This document shows, one piece after another, positions 19,321 through 28,770 of a DNA stretch of 42,621 nucleotides. The notes under the pieces are model-generated. The model saw nothing but the letters and a program-made list of their open reading frames with translations. It was not told the origin of the DNA and did no database searches. Made by a program: the position numbers and the translations under genes. How positions within the stretch are numbered: position 1 is the stretch's first letter; the number at the start of each line of letters is the position of its first letter. Origin of the DNA: Stramenopiles sp. TOSAG23-2 (Eukaryota > Sar). The DNA lies in NCBI GenBank assembly GCA_900128395.1, contig LT649299.1:1-42621 (forward strand), read 5' to 3'.

Positions 19321-19598
19321 CTATTCAAGTTTTTGGATACTTTTTTTGTGGCAGTGTCTCGAGCTCAAAAATCAATTTCACAACTTTTCCTTTGACAAAA
19401 GTGGAGATCTCGTGGAGCTTTAAATCGGAATTTTTTTTTTTACAAAATGAATCAGAGAGTAGTTAGCTGTACTTTTTTTTCTGAACAAATGGTTTTTTTG
19501 TTTTTTGGTTTTCACAAAATTTTCTTGCTATCCTCTTGCTATTTTTTTCTGTAGGAACAAAATGTCTATTAGACTACCATTCTAGTAATTTTGTATCA

Positions 19599-19627
19599 AG
19601 ATCGGAAGAGCGTCGTGTAGGGAAAGA
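19599..19627 (+). other. Illumina TruSeq adapter sequence (contamination)
   Basis: 29 bases beginning AGATCGGAAGAGCGTCGTG match the standard Illumina universal adapter as read through at the end of short inserts. It is not organismal DNA. The join on either side is therefore unproven, and the sequence between the two 37-bp repeats may be misplaced. Confidence 0.96.
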
Positions 19628-19628
19628 A

Positions 19629-19665
19629 ATTTGTTAAGGATGATATATACATTTAGTAATTTAGT
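19629..19665 (+). repeat. 37-bp direct repeat, copy 2
   Basis: Exact copy of 19284-19320, offset 345 bp, immediately downstream of the adapter. Confidence 0.8.
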
Positions 19666-19891
19666 AATTTATTAGTAATTTGTTTAGTAATTTTTAATCC
19701 ATCGTATGATAGTGCTAAATCAGAATTACTAAAATTTGTTAGTAAATTGGGACTAAAAATTGTCATTTTGATTGGGACATTTTCACAAAATGTACTTATT
19801 ACAGTGCATCATAGATAAAATTATTATAAGTTAGATTTTAAGCATCAATTAATATATATATACGCACACACACACACAGTAAATTGTAATG

Positions 19892-20032
19892 AAAATTTAT
19901 GTTATCCATGTGTGATTTATTATTTTGTATATCATATGACATATATATTTATAAATTATATGATTGTAATGGTATGATATGTCCATCCTAGACCCTCAAT
20001 TAAAACAACACACTATAGAAAAAATACAAAAA
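19892..20032 (+). repeat. Internal module of the TIR element, copy 1
   Basis: About 141 bp, matching 20167-20291 nearly throughout (GTTATCCATGTGTGATTTAT..., CCATCCTAGACCCTCAATT...), with an extra AT-rich stretch of about 15 bp in this copy. Confidence 0.85.
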
Positions 20033-20166
20033 ACGAAAACTTAATGCTGAAAATACATACATATTTTATATGTTCCTACGCTAGAAAATGTTTCATTTTT
20101 TGCATATTGATTGATTACTATATAATTGAAGACATATCAAAATTTTATGCAATTCTGATGTTATAT

Positions 20167-20291
20167 AAAAATTTACGTTATCCATGTGTGATTTATTATT
20201 TTGTATATATATATATAAATTATATGATTGTAATGGTATGTCCATCCTAGACCCTCAATTAAAACAACACACTATAGAAAAATACAAAAAA
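20167..20291 (+). repeat. Internal module of the TIR element, copy 2
   Basis: About 125 bp direct repeat of 19892-20032. A further partial echo (AAAACAGTACACTATGGGAAAA) follows near 20311-20334, so the module probably grew by unequal duplication. Confidence 0.85.
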
Positions 20292-20419
20292 AAGTTGCTT
20301 CACCTTTAAATAAAACAGTACACTATGGGAAAAGAGAATATGATATTTTAAGGGTTGAAATTAGACAAAACAGGATTTTCTGCAAGTCTGGAAAACACGT
20401 TTAGTAATCCCCCCATGGC

Positions 20420-20431
20420 TATGTTATAATA
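20420..20431. repeat. Right target-site duplication
   Basis: TATGTTATAATA directly outside the right TIR, identical to 19168-19179. Confidence 0.75.
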
Positions 20432-20819
20432 ATGTGTTGTAGCGGTGGTGCGAGTTGCCGTGCCGGTGTGGTGCAATTTACAGTAAAAGTATAAAATACC
20501 GTATTATTAGAATTATTACGGGCTATGAAAATCATTCATCTCCCATCAATAAACCCAATCAACCTGGCCCGCTCTCTGGCGGCACGATAAAACAGTTTGT
20601 TCATTTGTCAAAAATCTATTTTTGCACAGGGGGTTTTGGAAAAAAAAGAAAGCGATACATATTGCTAGTATTGAAATAGCGGACAGAAATAACGAAGGTG
20701 GTAGAAAAATATTAATACCTGGAGCTATTCCCATAAAAAATAATAAGTGCACAACAAGAGTATAAGTGTAATTTGCAGAGTATAAATCAACTGATAGTTT
20801 AAATGAACGTATACGTATT
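20432..20819 (+). other. Upstream region, possible unrecognised exon 20553-20766
   Basis: More complex than other spacers. A frame at 20553-20766 reads through ...AIHIASIEIADRNNEGGRKILIPGAIP... and is in the same frame as the small coiled-coil gene starting at 20820, from which it is separated by two TAA codons. The frame just upstream of that ATG is also open and protein-like (EYKSTDSLNERIRI), beginning right after TTTGCAG, which looks like a 3' splice site. I could not find a consistent intron, so no exon is called. Confidence 0.3.
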
Positions 20820-21149
20820 ATGGATAATGCTTTATCAACTCAAGGTGGATGTTTCGGTTCAAGCAGTGCAAAGGAAATAAGAGCTAGTATGGAATTATCC
20901 TTGATGAGATGGAGGCTTGCAAAACGAAAAGCGAAACATTTACCTGTTTTAGCAAATGTGAGTTGGCATGTCAGTGACTTGTTAGACGATTTAAATGAAT
21001 TGAAAACGGATCGTGCAACGATAGAATTAGAAATATCGCAAACAAAAATGGAAATTGACAAAGCGATGGTGGAAGTTGCTGAGAAAGTTACTAAACTTCG
21101 TAGCAAACTTGGGATCGAATTTAATAGTGATACATTTCGAGTTGGTTAA
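20820..21149 (+). CDS. Small coiled-coil protein, unknown
   Basis: A 109-residue protein. Residues 20-45 are basic and helical (MELSLMRWRLAKRKAKHLP); residues 50-98 form heptad-like coiled coil (LLDDLNELKTDRATIELEISQTKMEIDK... in pattern), ending LGIEFNSDTFRVG. I do not recognise the family. The ATG at 20820 is used because it is the first, but the frame stays open and protein-like for about 14 codons upstream to a possible 3' splice site, so the true N-terminus may lie in an upstream exon. It is near the right end of the TIR element, about 400 bp away. It might be a subunit of a coiled-coil complex; nothing more can be said. Confidence 0.5.
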   Translation: MDNALSTQGGCFGSSSAKEIRASMELSLMRWRLAKRKAKHLPVLANVSWHVSDLLDDLNELKTDRATIELEISQTKMEIDKAMVEVAEKVTKLRSKLGIEFNSDTFRVG

Positions 21150-21491
21150 AAAATAACGTTTTTTATTATTGTTTATTCCTGTATTATTAATAAATTAATA
21201 CTAAAACGTATTATTGTGTGAATATATTTTTTCTGTATTTTTAAGGGGATGCAGGGATGCACGGATCCTCTGCTACTGGCACTTTAACTTGGATGATACT
21301 CCAAGCTACTCTGTGTGTCTGGACGTCTGGATGGACCTATATGTGCATATCTCCCTGTATATAATATTATTATTATCGGTAAGACGGACGCATCATATAC
21401 ATATAAGTCGTATGTATGCATCTTTGTTTAGATAATACATTAATATATTTTTTTCTGTTTGTATTTTTATCTTATTTTTATTTTATTACTC
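21150..21491. other. Intergenic, upstream of GMC oxidoreductase
   Basis: No gene seen. The GMC frame extends upstream to a TTG at 21459, giving a hydrophobic prefix, but the first ATG is at 21492. Confidence 0.5.
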
Positions 21492-23580
21492 ATGACGGAT
21501 TTGAAAATCAAAAATGATACAGAATATGAAACATATGAAGCGCCAAATCCTACTGTAAAGCCATCTGATTTTGAACATAGGTTTACTGGGACGGAAGAAA
21601 AATTAACACAGACGCAATATGATTTTATTATTATTGGCTCCGGGAGTGCTGGGTGTGCCTTGGTAAATCGCCTGTGTGACGAAAGGCCTGATTTCAAAAT
21701 TTTATTGCTTGAAGCTGGAGGTGAAGCACATAATTCTAAAGTCGTAAAGGACCCTCAAAAATTTACACAACTTTGGAATACTATGATTGACTGGCAATTT
21801 ACCATGGAACCAATGAAGGGTTTGAGAAATCGAAATAGTGATACACCGAAACAAGTGATGGCTGAAAGAGGTAAAACTACTGGTGGTACATCCACAATAA
21901 ATGCTATGATGTGGGTTAGGGCATCGAAAGAAGATTGTGATAGGTGGGAAAATGCTGGAGCAAAGGGATGGGAGTATTCGAACGTATTAAAAAATGCAAA
22001 AGCAATTGAGGCTGTTCAAGACTATGAGGAATTACCAACTGAACTGCGTTTAAATCGTGGGCAAAATGGCCCTATCGAAGTCCATAAAGTTAAATATACT
22101 AAATTGGATGATGCATTTTCAAAAGCATGTGCAAAACAAGGGTTTGTTGAAACCATTGATTATAATGCAGAAATGGCAATTGGAAACAAAGAAACTAGTG
22201 CAAAAGGTATCATAGCTCAAGCCCAATTCAATGCTGGTGCTACTTCAGGAAGGCAAGATGCATTTTCAAAATTCATTGAACCAATTATGCAATCACAATT
22301 TGGTAGACCAAAATTATATATTGCATCGTCTACATTTGTTCGTAAAATATTGTTTGAAAAACGCAATGAAGAGCCGTATCCCCGTGCCATTGCTGTTGAA
22401 GTGGAATTAAATAATGGCACGATCTTAAAAATACCGGCAAGGAGGGAAATAATATTATCAGCTGGGGCTGTTGGGTCCCCCCATTTATTACTACTTAGTG
22501 GTATTGGAGATCGAGAACATTTAAACGAATTTGGGATCAAATGTATATCACATGCTCCGGGTGTAGGAAGAGAGATGCAAGATCATGCTGGATGTGGCAT
22601 TGGCTTTAGTTTTAATGATGACGTTGATTTGTCACCAAAATATATAAATTCACAAGCCATGTTTGGCTTTCTACAGACAAAAACAGCAAAAGAACTTGAA
22701 GAAAAAGATGGGCAACCTCGTGGCATGGATATTCAATTTATGTTAGATGCGCGTGGTTTAAGTAACACAGCCCGACGAAACATTCCTCCATTATTGTTTA
22801 GACCAGAAAATCGCGGTAAATTAATGCAACATTTGAAAGAACAATATCTATATCAATTTAAGCTATGGGACGAAGAAAGAGCAAAGTGGGGAACAGGGCG
22901 GGAGAAGCGTAATGGGGGTATTGGAGTTATATTAAATCAATGTGTATCTCGTGGAAGAGTTCAACTTCGTTCAGGAGATCCTCATATTGGGCCAAAAATC
23001 GATCCAGGGCAATTGACAGATAAAGATGAAATTGACTTGAAAGCATTGGCTGATGGCATGAGAGAAATTTGGAAAATTGTAAATACAGAACCGTTTAAAT
23101 CGTATATTGATTGGAATTCTGGGACAAGTTTATCAAACATTGATATAAACAATGATGATCAATTACATCAATATTTACGAATGGCAACCGGTTCTACTTG
23201 GCATTATAGTAGTACATGCAAAATGGGTGTAGCTGAAGATCCATTAGCTGTATTAGATAGTAAATTGCGTGTTCGAGGTGTTATTGGGTTACGAGTGGTA
23301 GATGCCTCTGTTATGCCACAAGGTAAGAAATATCCACACATACACACACACATATACATACATACATACATATATATATTTATATATATACAAGAAGGAA
23401 ATATTTAAACTAACAAGAAATACGATTCATTTACCGCAAGTTACATCTGGTAATATAAATGCACCAACGATGATGATTGGTGATAAAGCTGGGGAAATAA
23501 TAGCAATTGATTATCGTGCAGACAATGCAAGCGATCTATGGGAAGAGGTCGGCAATGCACATCCCATGTCAAATTTGTAA
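21492..23580 (+). CDS. GMC-family FAD oxidoreductase (choline dehydrogenase-like), two exons
   Basis: Exons 21492-23322 and 23441-23580 join to 656 codons. The N-terminal Rossmann motif FIIIGSGSAGCALVNRL (GSGSAG at 49-54) with LLLEAGG binds FAD; RGKTTGGTSTINAMMWVR is the GMC signature 1; SAGAVGSPHLLLLSGIG is GMC signature 2. The catalytic histidine lies in GSTWHYSSTCKMG, and the second catalytic position (SGNINAPT) is encoded only by exon 2, so splicing is needed for activity. Family members oxidise alcohols such as choline or glucose; substrate here is unknown. The protein ends in SNL, a weak peroxisomal PTS1-like tripeptide (inference). An alternative start upstream at TTG 21459 would add a hydrophobic segment but is unlikely. 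Without splicing the frame ends at 23408 in microsatellite-encoded residues. Confidence 0.9.
23323..23440 (+). other. Spliceosomal intron in the GMC gene
   Basis: 118 nt, 5' GTAAGA and 3' CCGCAAG, phase 1. CTAAC at about 23410-23414, roughly 27 nt before the 3' end, fits a branch point. The middle is CA and ATAC microsatellite. Removing it restores the family's conserved RVVDASVMP-Q-VTSGNINAPT sequence. It is the only convincing intron in the window. Confidence 0.9.
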
Positions 23581-24285
23581 ACACTATTTATACAGGTATT
23601 CTCTTATATTGGTGTTTAACACCACTAGATATATTTTAAATATGATATTGGCCTCCTCTCCGCAAAAAGGTGCAGCACTAAATTTAGGTCCATATTATTT
23701 TTCATTTAATGCACTTAAAAGAACTCTGAAAATCATAAAAAAAGGTGCAGGTAGCACCTGCTGTGTCCATGCAATACCACCGTGGTATCGTCTATTAATA
23801 TTTTACCATGGAACAATATTAAAAATATAATAATAACTAATAACTACGTAATCCAGTAGTACCTTAACTACAGTTCTCCCTGGTTTTACAGAGTACCTGG
23901 TACAGTACAGGCCCTGGTAGTTCGCCTGTATTACAATGGTATTACCGGTTCAATAGCAGGTGACGAAAAAAAAGGCCACAGCATTAGCTAAAAATAGTTG
24001 GTTGCACACATACAAAATGTTTTTTTTTTTTAAAACTTTTTGAAAATATATATATCGGGGATATTGACATATATATATATAGACCATTTTGACATAGATA
24101 TAATCCATTTTAAAATAGTCTTCGTTAATATATATAAGTGCGTAACTACAGTAACAGATAAGGAATAATTTTTAAAATTATTTTTTCTAAATAATATTTT
24201 ACAAACAATTATATAAAAATAGACATGCCCGCATGTGCATATACCTGTTACATCATTTGAAAAAAGAGAAACAACTATAAACAAT
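23581..24285. other. Intergenic with several short palindromes
   Basis: No gene seen; the open frames here are shadows. Holds ATACCAC-C-GTGGTAT at 23774-23788 and TACCTGGTA at 23894-23902 within a stretch rich in CCTGGTA/TACAG motifs. Confidence 0.5.
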
Positions 24286-25551
24286 ATGAATTTTTTTATT
24301 TTTTTATTATCATTTGTCATTACATTCCTATCCTATCCATTGCCTGTAACATCTGTTCCGAATGTTATATGGTATGCACCTTTCTTTAGTGGTGGTGGAT
24401 ATTGCTCCGAGGCAATTAGCTTTGTATTAGGATTGTACAAAAAAGGAGTTAATATTAAAATAATTCAACACGGAGATTCATTTAATCAAAAATTTGTTGA
24501 AGGTTTGCCAGACGATGAGCGACTGATGTTAAGGGATATGATTGGTAGTCAGCTTGATCCTCGAACAAGTATTGTAATTTGTCATTCAGAACCAGGTGCA
24601 TGGAACCCATCCTCTTGGAGCCATGTGAATTGTCCACCAGCTTATGAAACAAGCTTGTATACAATAGGACGAACTATGTTTGAGACTGATAGGATACCGA
24701 CAGGGTGGGCCAAAAGATTGAACAAAATGGATGAAATATGGGTACCTAGCCAGTTTCATTTGGGTACCTTTACGAAGGATGGGCATTTGGATACTAAATT
24801 AAACGTTCTCGGGGAGCCTGTTGATACGGACTTTTTCAATCCAACCACAGCAGGAACAAATTTTCGGTTTCCAGATTTAGGTAAGAATAAAGACAAAATT
24901 AAATTTTTAAGTGTATTTAAATGGGAAAAACGTAAAGGATGGGATGTTTTGTTAAAAGCATATTTCAATGAATTTCATAAAAATGATCGCGTCGTATTGT
25001 ATCTATTATCCAATGCTTTTCATAGCACTTCTGATTTTCAAGGTGAAATTGAAAAATATATTAAAAATGTATTAAAATTAAGCATTGAGGACTTGCCAAG
25101 TATTTATGTATTGAAAAGTGGAATACCACAAAACTTAATGCCGACATTGTATAATAGTGTAGATGCTTTGGTGCAACCATCGAGAGGGGAAGGGTGGGGA
25201 AGGCCACATTGTGAAGCGATGGCATCGGGCTTACCAATAATTGCAACTAATTTTTCTGGAACGACCGAGTTCATAAATGAAGAAAATGCATATCCTTTAG
25301 ATATTAGTGGAATGACCGAAATATTGGAAGGAGCATTTCAAGGTCATTTTTGGGCAGAACCAAGCAGTCAGCATTTACAATTATTGATGCGGAATATCGT
25401 TGACAATCCAGATGAGGCAAAAAAGAAAGGAGTCAATGCAAGAGATACAATGTTAAAATATTATGCACCAGATGTTATGGCTAATGTTGTTTCGAAAAAA
25501 TTAGAAGAAATTGATGCTAGAATAAATAATTTCAAGAATTCGGATCTTTAG
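24286..25551 (+). CDS. GT4-type glycosyltransferase with signal peptide
   Basis: A 421-residue protein. I start at the ATG at 24286, which gives a clean signal peptide (MNFFIFLLSFVITFLSYPLPVTS at residues 1-23 by pattern); the frame extends 17 codons upstream only to a GTG. The N-terminal half has the GT-B acceptor glycine-rich start (APFFSGGGYCSEA). The C-terminal half has FLSVFKWEKRKGWDVLLKAY and the GT4 EX7E motif: E302 and E310 in EGWGRPHCE, followed by AMASGLPIIATNFSGTTEF. These bind the nucleotide-sugar donor in retaining GT4 enzymes such as mannosyl- and glucosyltransferases. The signal peptide places it in the ER/Golgi lumen or outside, unusual for cytosolic GT4 enzymes. Donor and acceptor are unknown. 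Stop is TAG. Confidence 0.85.
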   Translation: MNFFIFLLSFVITFLSYPLPVTSVPNVIWYAPFFSGGGYCSEAISFVLGLYKKGVNIKIIQHGDSFNQKFVEGLPDDERLMLRDMIGSQLDPRTSIVICHSEPGAWNPSSWSHVNCPPAYETSLYTIGRTMFETDRIPTGWAKRLNKMDEIWVPSQFHLGTFTKDGHLDTKLNVLGEPVDTDFFNPTTAGTNFRFPDLGKNKDKIKFLSVFKWEKRKGWDVLLKAYFNEFHKNDRVVLYLLSNAFHSTSDFQGEIEKYIKNVLKLSIEDLPSIYVLKSGIPQNLMPTLYNSVDALVQPSRGEGWGRPHCEAMASGLPIIATNFSGTTEFINEENAYPLDISGMTEILEGAFQGHFWAEPSSQHLQLLMRNIVDNPDEAKKKGVNARDTMLKYYAPDVMANVVSKKLEEIDARINNFKNSDL

Positions 25552-25839
25552 ACAATGTCAATAATGATGTTGACTGTAATTCTTTTGAAGAGTTATATAA
25601 GTACGAGGAGCTCGTAAAAAAATATTGAAAAAAAATAAATTAAAAATCCAATATATATTTTTATAATTTAAAATTATCATATATACTTGTGTCTAGTAGT
25701 ATAGCAAAGTTTTATATTCTTTTTTATAAATCATTAATATATATATATATTAATATTATTATATAAATGTGTACACCACGGAACAAACAACACAACAACA
25801 ATAACAACAAAATATCTTTTGTTACGCACAAAAAAAAAA

Positions 25840-27642
25840 TTAAGCATTAAACCATGATTGTGACTGCTCAATAAATTTGTTTGATGCATAATATGATTGT
25901 TTTGATTCTTCTAATTCTGCACGTAATCGTTGTAACTCTAACCCTTTTTCAAAATTTTCTACCAAACTTTCCATATTTGATTTTGGTGCTTCTATTTTAT
26001 TACCATGTTTTCTTTGCTTTGATCCTCTCCGTCTATTTTTACCACTCCCAGTACTTTTACCACCACTAGCCATCATACGGCTACGATTTTGATAAACATC
26101 TCTTAATATTTTATGTTCTCTACTCGTTCCTTTTTTTCTTCTTAAATTATTTTTTGATTTAGTTTTGTTGTTACTATTATTATTATTACCACCTCCATTG
26201 TTACTTTTATTATTAGCTGTTGGTGCTCCTTGCATTAATTTCTCACTATTAACTTTAAAATCAAATTGTTTTGCATACTCCATAGCTTCTCGTAATTTTG
26301 CATAATCAAATGGTCTATCTGGATTCATATCCATTTCTCGTTGTGATGGACGTTTTGCATATGCTGGATGAGAACCTTTATTTTGTACTATACCGGATGA
26401 TATTTTTCTCATTTGAGATAATTCGGATCTTAATTTAGGTAAACTTGCAACTTTTGGTAATTTCACACCTTGTGTCATTGCTGGTGGCAATGACGTAGAT
26501 GCTACATTATTATTGTTGTTATTGTTTCTAGTATTATCAATAAATGGACCTTTGCTATGAAGCATGGATTCGATACCATTATACAAGGAACCTGTACTTC
26601 TTCTTACATTATGAGAATTATGATTGATCGTTTTCTTTTTATTTGGTTGTTGCGGACCGGTTACTATATTATTTTTATTGCGTCTAAATGATTTTTTATT
26701 TTGTTTCAATGATGACTGTTTTTGCTGTTGTTGTTGCGGTTGTTGGCGGTATCTTTTTGGTTGAGATAATGGTCGTTTATAATATGTATCTTTGTAATAG
26801 CCTACACCATTTTTATCCATTTTAAATATATATCCTTTTTTAGCACCTTTAAAACATTTTGATTCTACAAAATTTTTACTTTCACCAGTATCTGGACGAC
26901 GTTGTTGAGATGTTTTTTGTGCAACTTTTGTTTGTCGTTTTGATATTGATGGTGCTGTCTTTTTCATTATTGCTGCAGATTTGAAATTGTTATTATGATT
27001 ATCATTATTATTGTTCGTACTACCTTTTTTCTTCAAAACATCTTTTGATAAGATCATATGATTATTAAATTCAGAAAAATTTTCAAAGTCATCTAAAAAA
27101 TCTAACTCATCAAATAAACTTTTTACTACTACTCTTTTTTTTGGCGGTGATATTAATGCTGATTCTTCCTCGGAGTCTTCTCCTTCATTGTCTTCTTCTT
27201 GTTGATCATGTTCCATTATTTTTTGTGGTGCTTCATCATCGTCATACCTACCAATGTTGTATTTATCGTTTGCGTCTGGTCTATATTTATCATAATCAAA
27301 ATCATCTTCGTCTTCATTATATATTTTAAAACTAACATTATTATTATATTCGTCATCTTTTTTATAGAAGTTGTTATTAGTATTAATAAATTGATTATTA
27401 TTATTATTATTATTATTATTAACATGATTATTAATACTACTAGTATTACTAGTAGTGTAATTATGATTATTATCGTATTTGCTTATCGTTGCATTTAGAC
27501 CTTTATTATGCTTTTCCATTATTTCTTTCTCACGTTGATATTTTGCAAATAATGATTCATAACCTTGTGGTTTCCGAGGTTTCACTGCAACTTTTGCAAT
27601 TTTTTCTTCCGTTCCAAGTGGAGCACCGTTGAATAAAAACAT
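25840..27642 (-). CDS. Unknown low-complexity basic protein
   Basis: A 600-residue protein, intact and on the minus strand. Much is Asn- and Gln-rich (for example about 73-85) or Lys/Arg-rich. Islands that look structured: the N-terminus (APLGTEEKIAKVAVKPRKPQGYESLF), an acidic block (about 120-190), GYIFKMDKNGVGYYKDTYYKR near 265-290, RPFDYAKLREAMEYAKQFDF near 443-465, and a C-terminal coiled coil (residues about 560-600). I do not recognise a family. The ATG at 27640-27642 is first in frame. The G-Y-x-F-K-x5-G-x-G-Y-Y-x-D motif is the best handle for a homology search. A nuclear or cytoskeletal scaffold is a guess only. Confidence 0.55.
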   Translation of the reverse strand: MFLFNGAPLGTEEKIAKVAVKPRKPQGYESLFAKYQREKEIMEKHNKGLNATISKYDNNHNYTTSNTSSINNHVNNNNNNNNNQFINTNNNFYKKDDEYNNNVSFKIYNEDEDDFDYDKYRPDANDKYNIGRYDDDEAPQKIMEHDQQEEDNEGEDSEEESALISPPKKRVVVKSLFDELDFLDDFENFSEFNNHMILSKDVLKKKGSTNNNNDNHNNNFKSAAIMKKTAPSISKRQTKVAQKTSQQRRPDTGESKNFVESKCFKGAKKGYIFKMDKNGVGYYKDTYYKRPLSQPKRYRQQPQQQQQKQSSLKQNKKSFRRNKNNIVTGPQQPNKKKTINHNSHNVRRSTGSLYNGIESMLHSKGPFIDNTRNNNNNNNVASTSLPPAMTQGVKLPKVASLPKLRSELSQMRKISSGIVQNKGSHPAYAKRPSQREMDMNPDRPFDYAKLREAMEYAKQFDFKVNSEKLMQGAPTANNKSNNGGGNNNNSNNKTKSKNNLRRKKGTSREHKILRDVYQNRSRMMASGGKSTGSGKNRRRGSKQRKHGNKIEAPKSNMESLVENFEKGLELQRLRAELEESKQSYYASNKFIEQSQSWFNA

Positions 27643-28770
27643 TACTGTTTCTTAAAGTTATTATTATTCTGTTGGGTATTTAATTTTCTCCAAATAAAGT
27701 TAACAAGAATTATTATTGATGTCTTCGTTTATTATGTGAATGAATATGTTCTTAATTTCTTTTTAATTTTTCATATACTGAATAAAAATATACATGTAGA
27801 AATTATGAGATGTTACTACTACTATTATTATCAATATTTTATATTACTGTAATTACTCAGATATAGATCTATGTTTTAGTTTTCAATCAATATTTTTTAT
27901 TATTATTTTATTCTTTCTACTTTTTTTTTAATAATTTTAATAACGGTCTTCATAATCAACCATCCTCGCACTTATACCGGTACAGTACCTGGTACAGGTA
28001 TGATAACCGGGTAATAGCTGTTACCGAATGCTAGAGCTACTGTACAGTGTGCCTGGCCTGGTACAGTTGCTTAGTCTATCATCTATAGACGACTAGCTCT
28101 ACTGTACCAATAACAGTACAATTGAAAATCCAAAGTGAGCTTAAGGAATTAATCTTTCTGCCTTCTTTATTTTAATTTACGGGCTAGTTTAAGTTCAGTA
28201 GCGTTGTTAGATTCCAGTCAGCTTAAGCTACAACTAAACTATTAGGAACACACAGCAGGAGAGCAGCAGTAATAAGTGGTAGAAATGTTGAGTTGATAGG
28301 GATATGTCTCTTGTTTACCTGTGTACGTGATAGTATTCGCCTCGTATATGTCATTGTAGTGCTAATCTGTTAGTAAACTTGCCAAAATCGGTCGATTGCA
28401 ATGAATGGTTGTTCGTGGCTCGAAATTGCCGAAGGTAGGCCACAATTTCAAAGAAAAAGTAATAGTGAATTGGATTCATACTATGAAAAAAAATATATAT
28501 ACCTATCGATAATGCTATAGACATACTATGTAAATTGAATTTATATTATTAAACACCTCTGCTGCCTTATAAATAGACTATAGAAAAAGAGAAGAGAGTG
28601 TGTCTTTGTGATAAAACTTATAGAAAGTCAACAATATAAGCAATCAGAAATATAATAACAAATTATAGTTTCATATTTTATAATAAAACAAATACAGCAA
28701 AAGAAGAAAGCATATACATATATATATAATTTATAATTAAAAAGAAAAAACATATTACAACAAATACATC
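27643..28770. other. Divergent intergenic region upstream of the TPR-Hsp70 gene
   Basis: Over 1.1 kb between the low-complexity protein (minus) and TPR-Hsp70 (plus). Palindromes cluster at 27975-28095: TACCGGTA 27975-27982, TACCTGGTA 27986-27994, and CTAGAGCTACTGTACAG near 28030. A 38-codon ATG frame at 28401 has no family match. I looked for arrays of heat-shock elements and found no clear three-unit NGAAN array. Confidence 0.5.
28568..28575 (+). promoter_or_regulatory. TATA box candidate of TPR-Hsp70
   Basis: TATAAATA, a consensus TATA element, 196 bp before the ATG and preceded by GCTGCCT. In an AT-rich spacer such matches are common, so support is positional only. Confidence 0.35.

Larger units (their letters stand above)
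19180..20419. mobile_element. Non-autonomous TIR transposon-like element (1240 bp)
   Basis: Both ends carry a perfect 20-bp inverted repeat: GCCATGGGGGGATTACTAAA at 19180-19199 and its complement at 20400-20419, flanked by a 12-bp direct duplication. Inside there is no long coding frame, so it is non-autonomous and needs a transposase from elsewhere. The left subterminal part (19195-19260 and 19300-19320, 19655-19700) is packed with TTTAGTAA/TTACTAAA motifs echoing the TIR, a typical transposase-binding arrangement. The right part has a duplicated module of about 130 bp. A target duplication of 8-12 bp would be consistent with a Mutator-like or similar family, but I cannot assign one. Its internal sequence is partly unreliable because an Illumina adapter lies within it. 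Confidence 0.8.

Noticed and set aside
23507-23830. 107-codon frame after the GMC gene
   Set aside because: Overlaps GMC exon 2 in another frame, has no ATG at its beginning and no domain.
28380-28570. Heat-shock element array upstream of TPR-Hsp70
   Set aside because: Single TTC and GAA words occur, but their spacing does not give three adjoining inverted NGAAN units.
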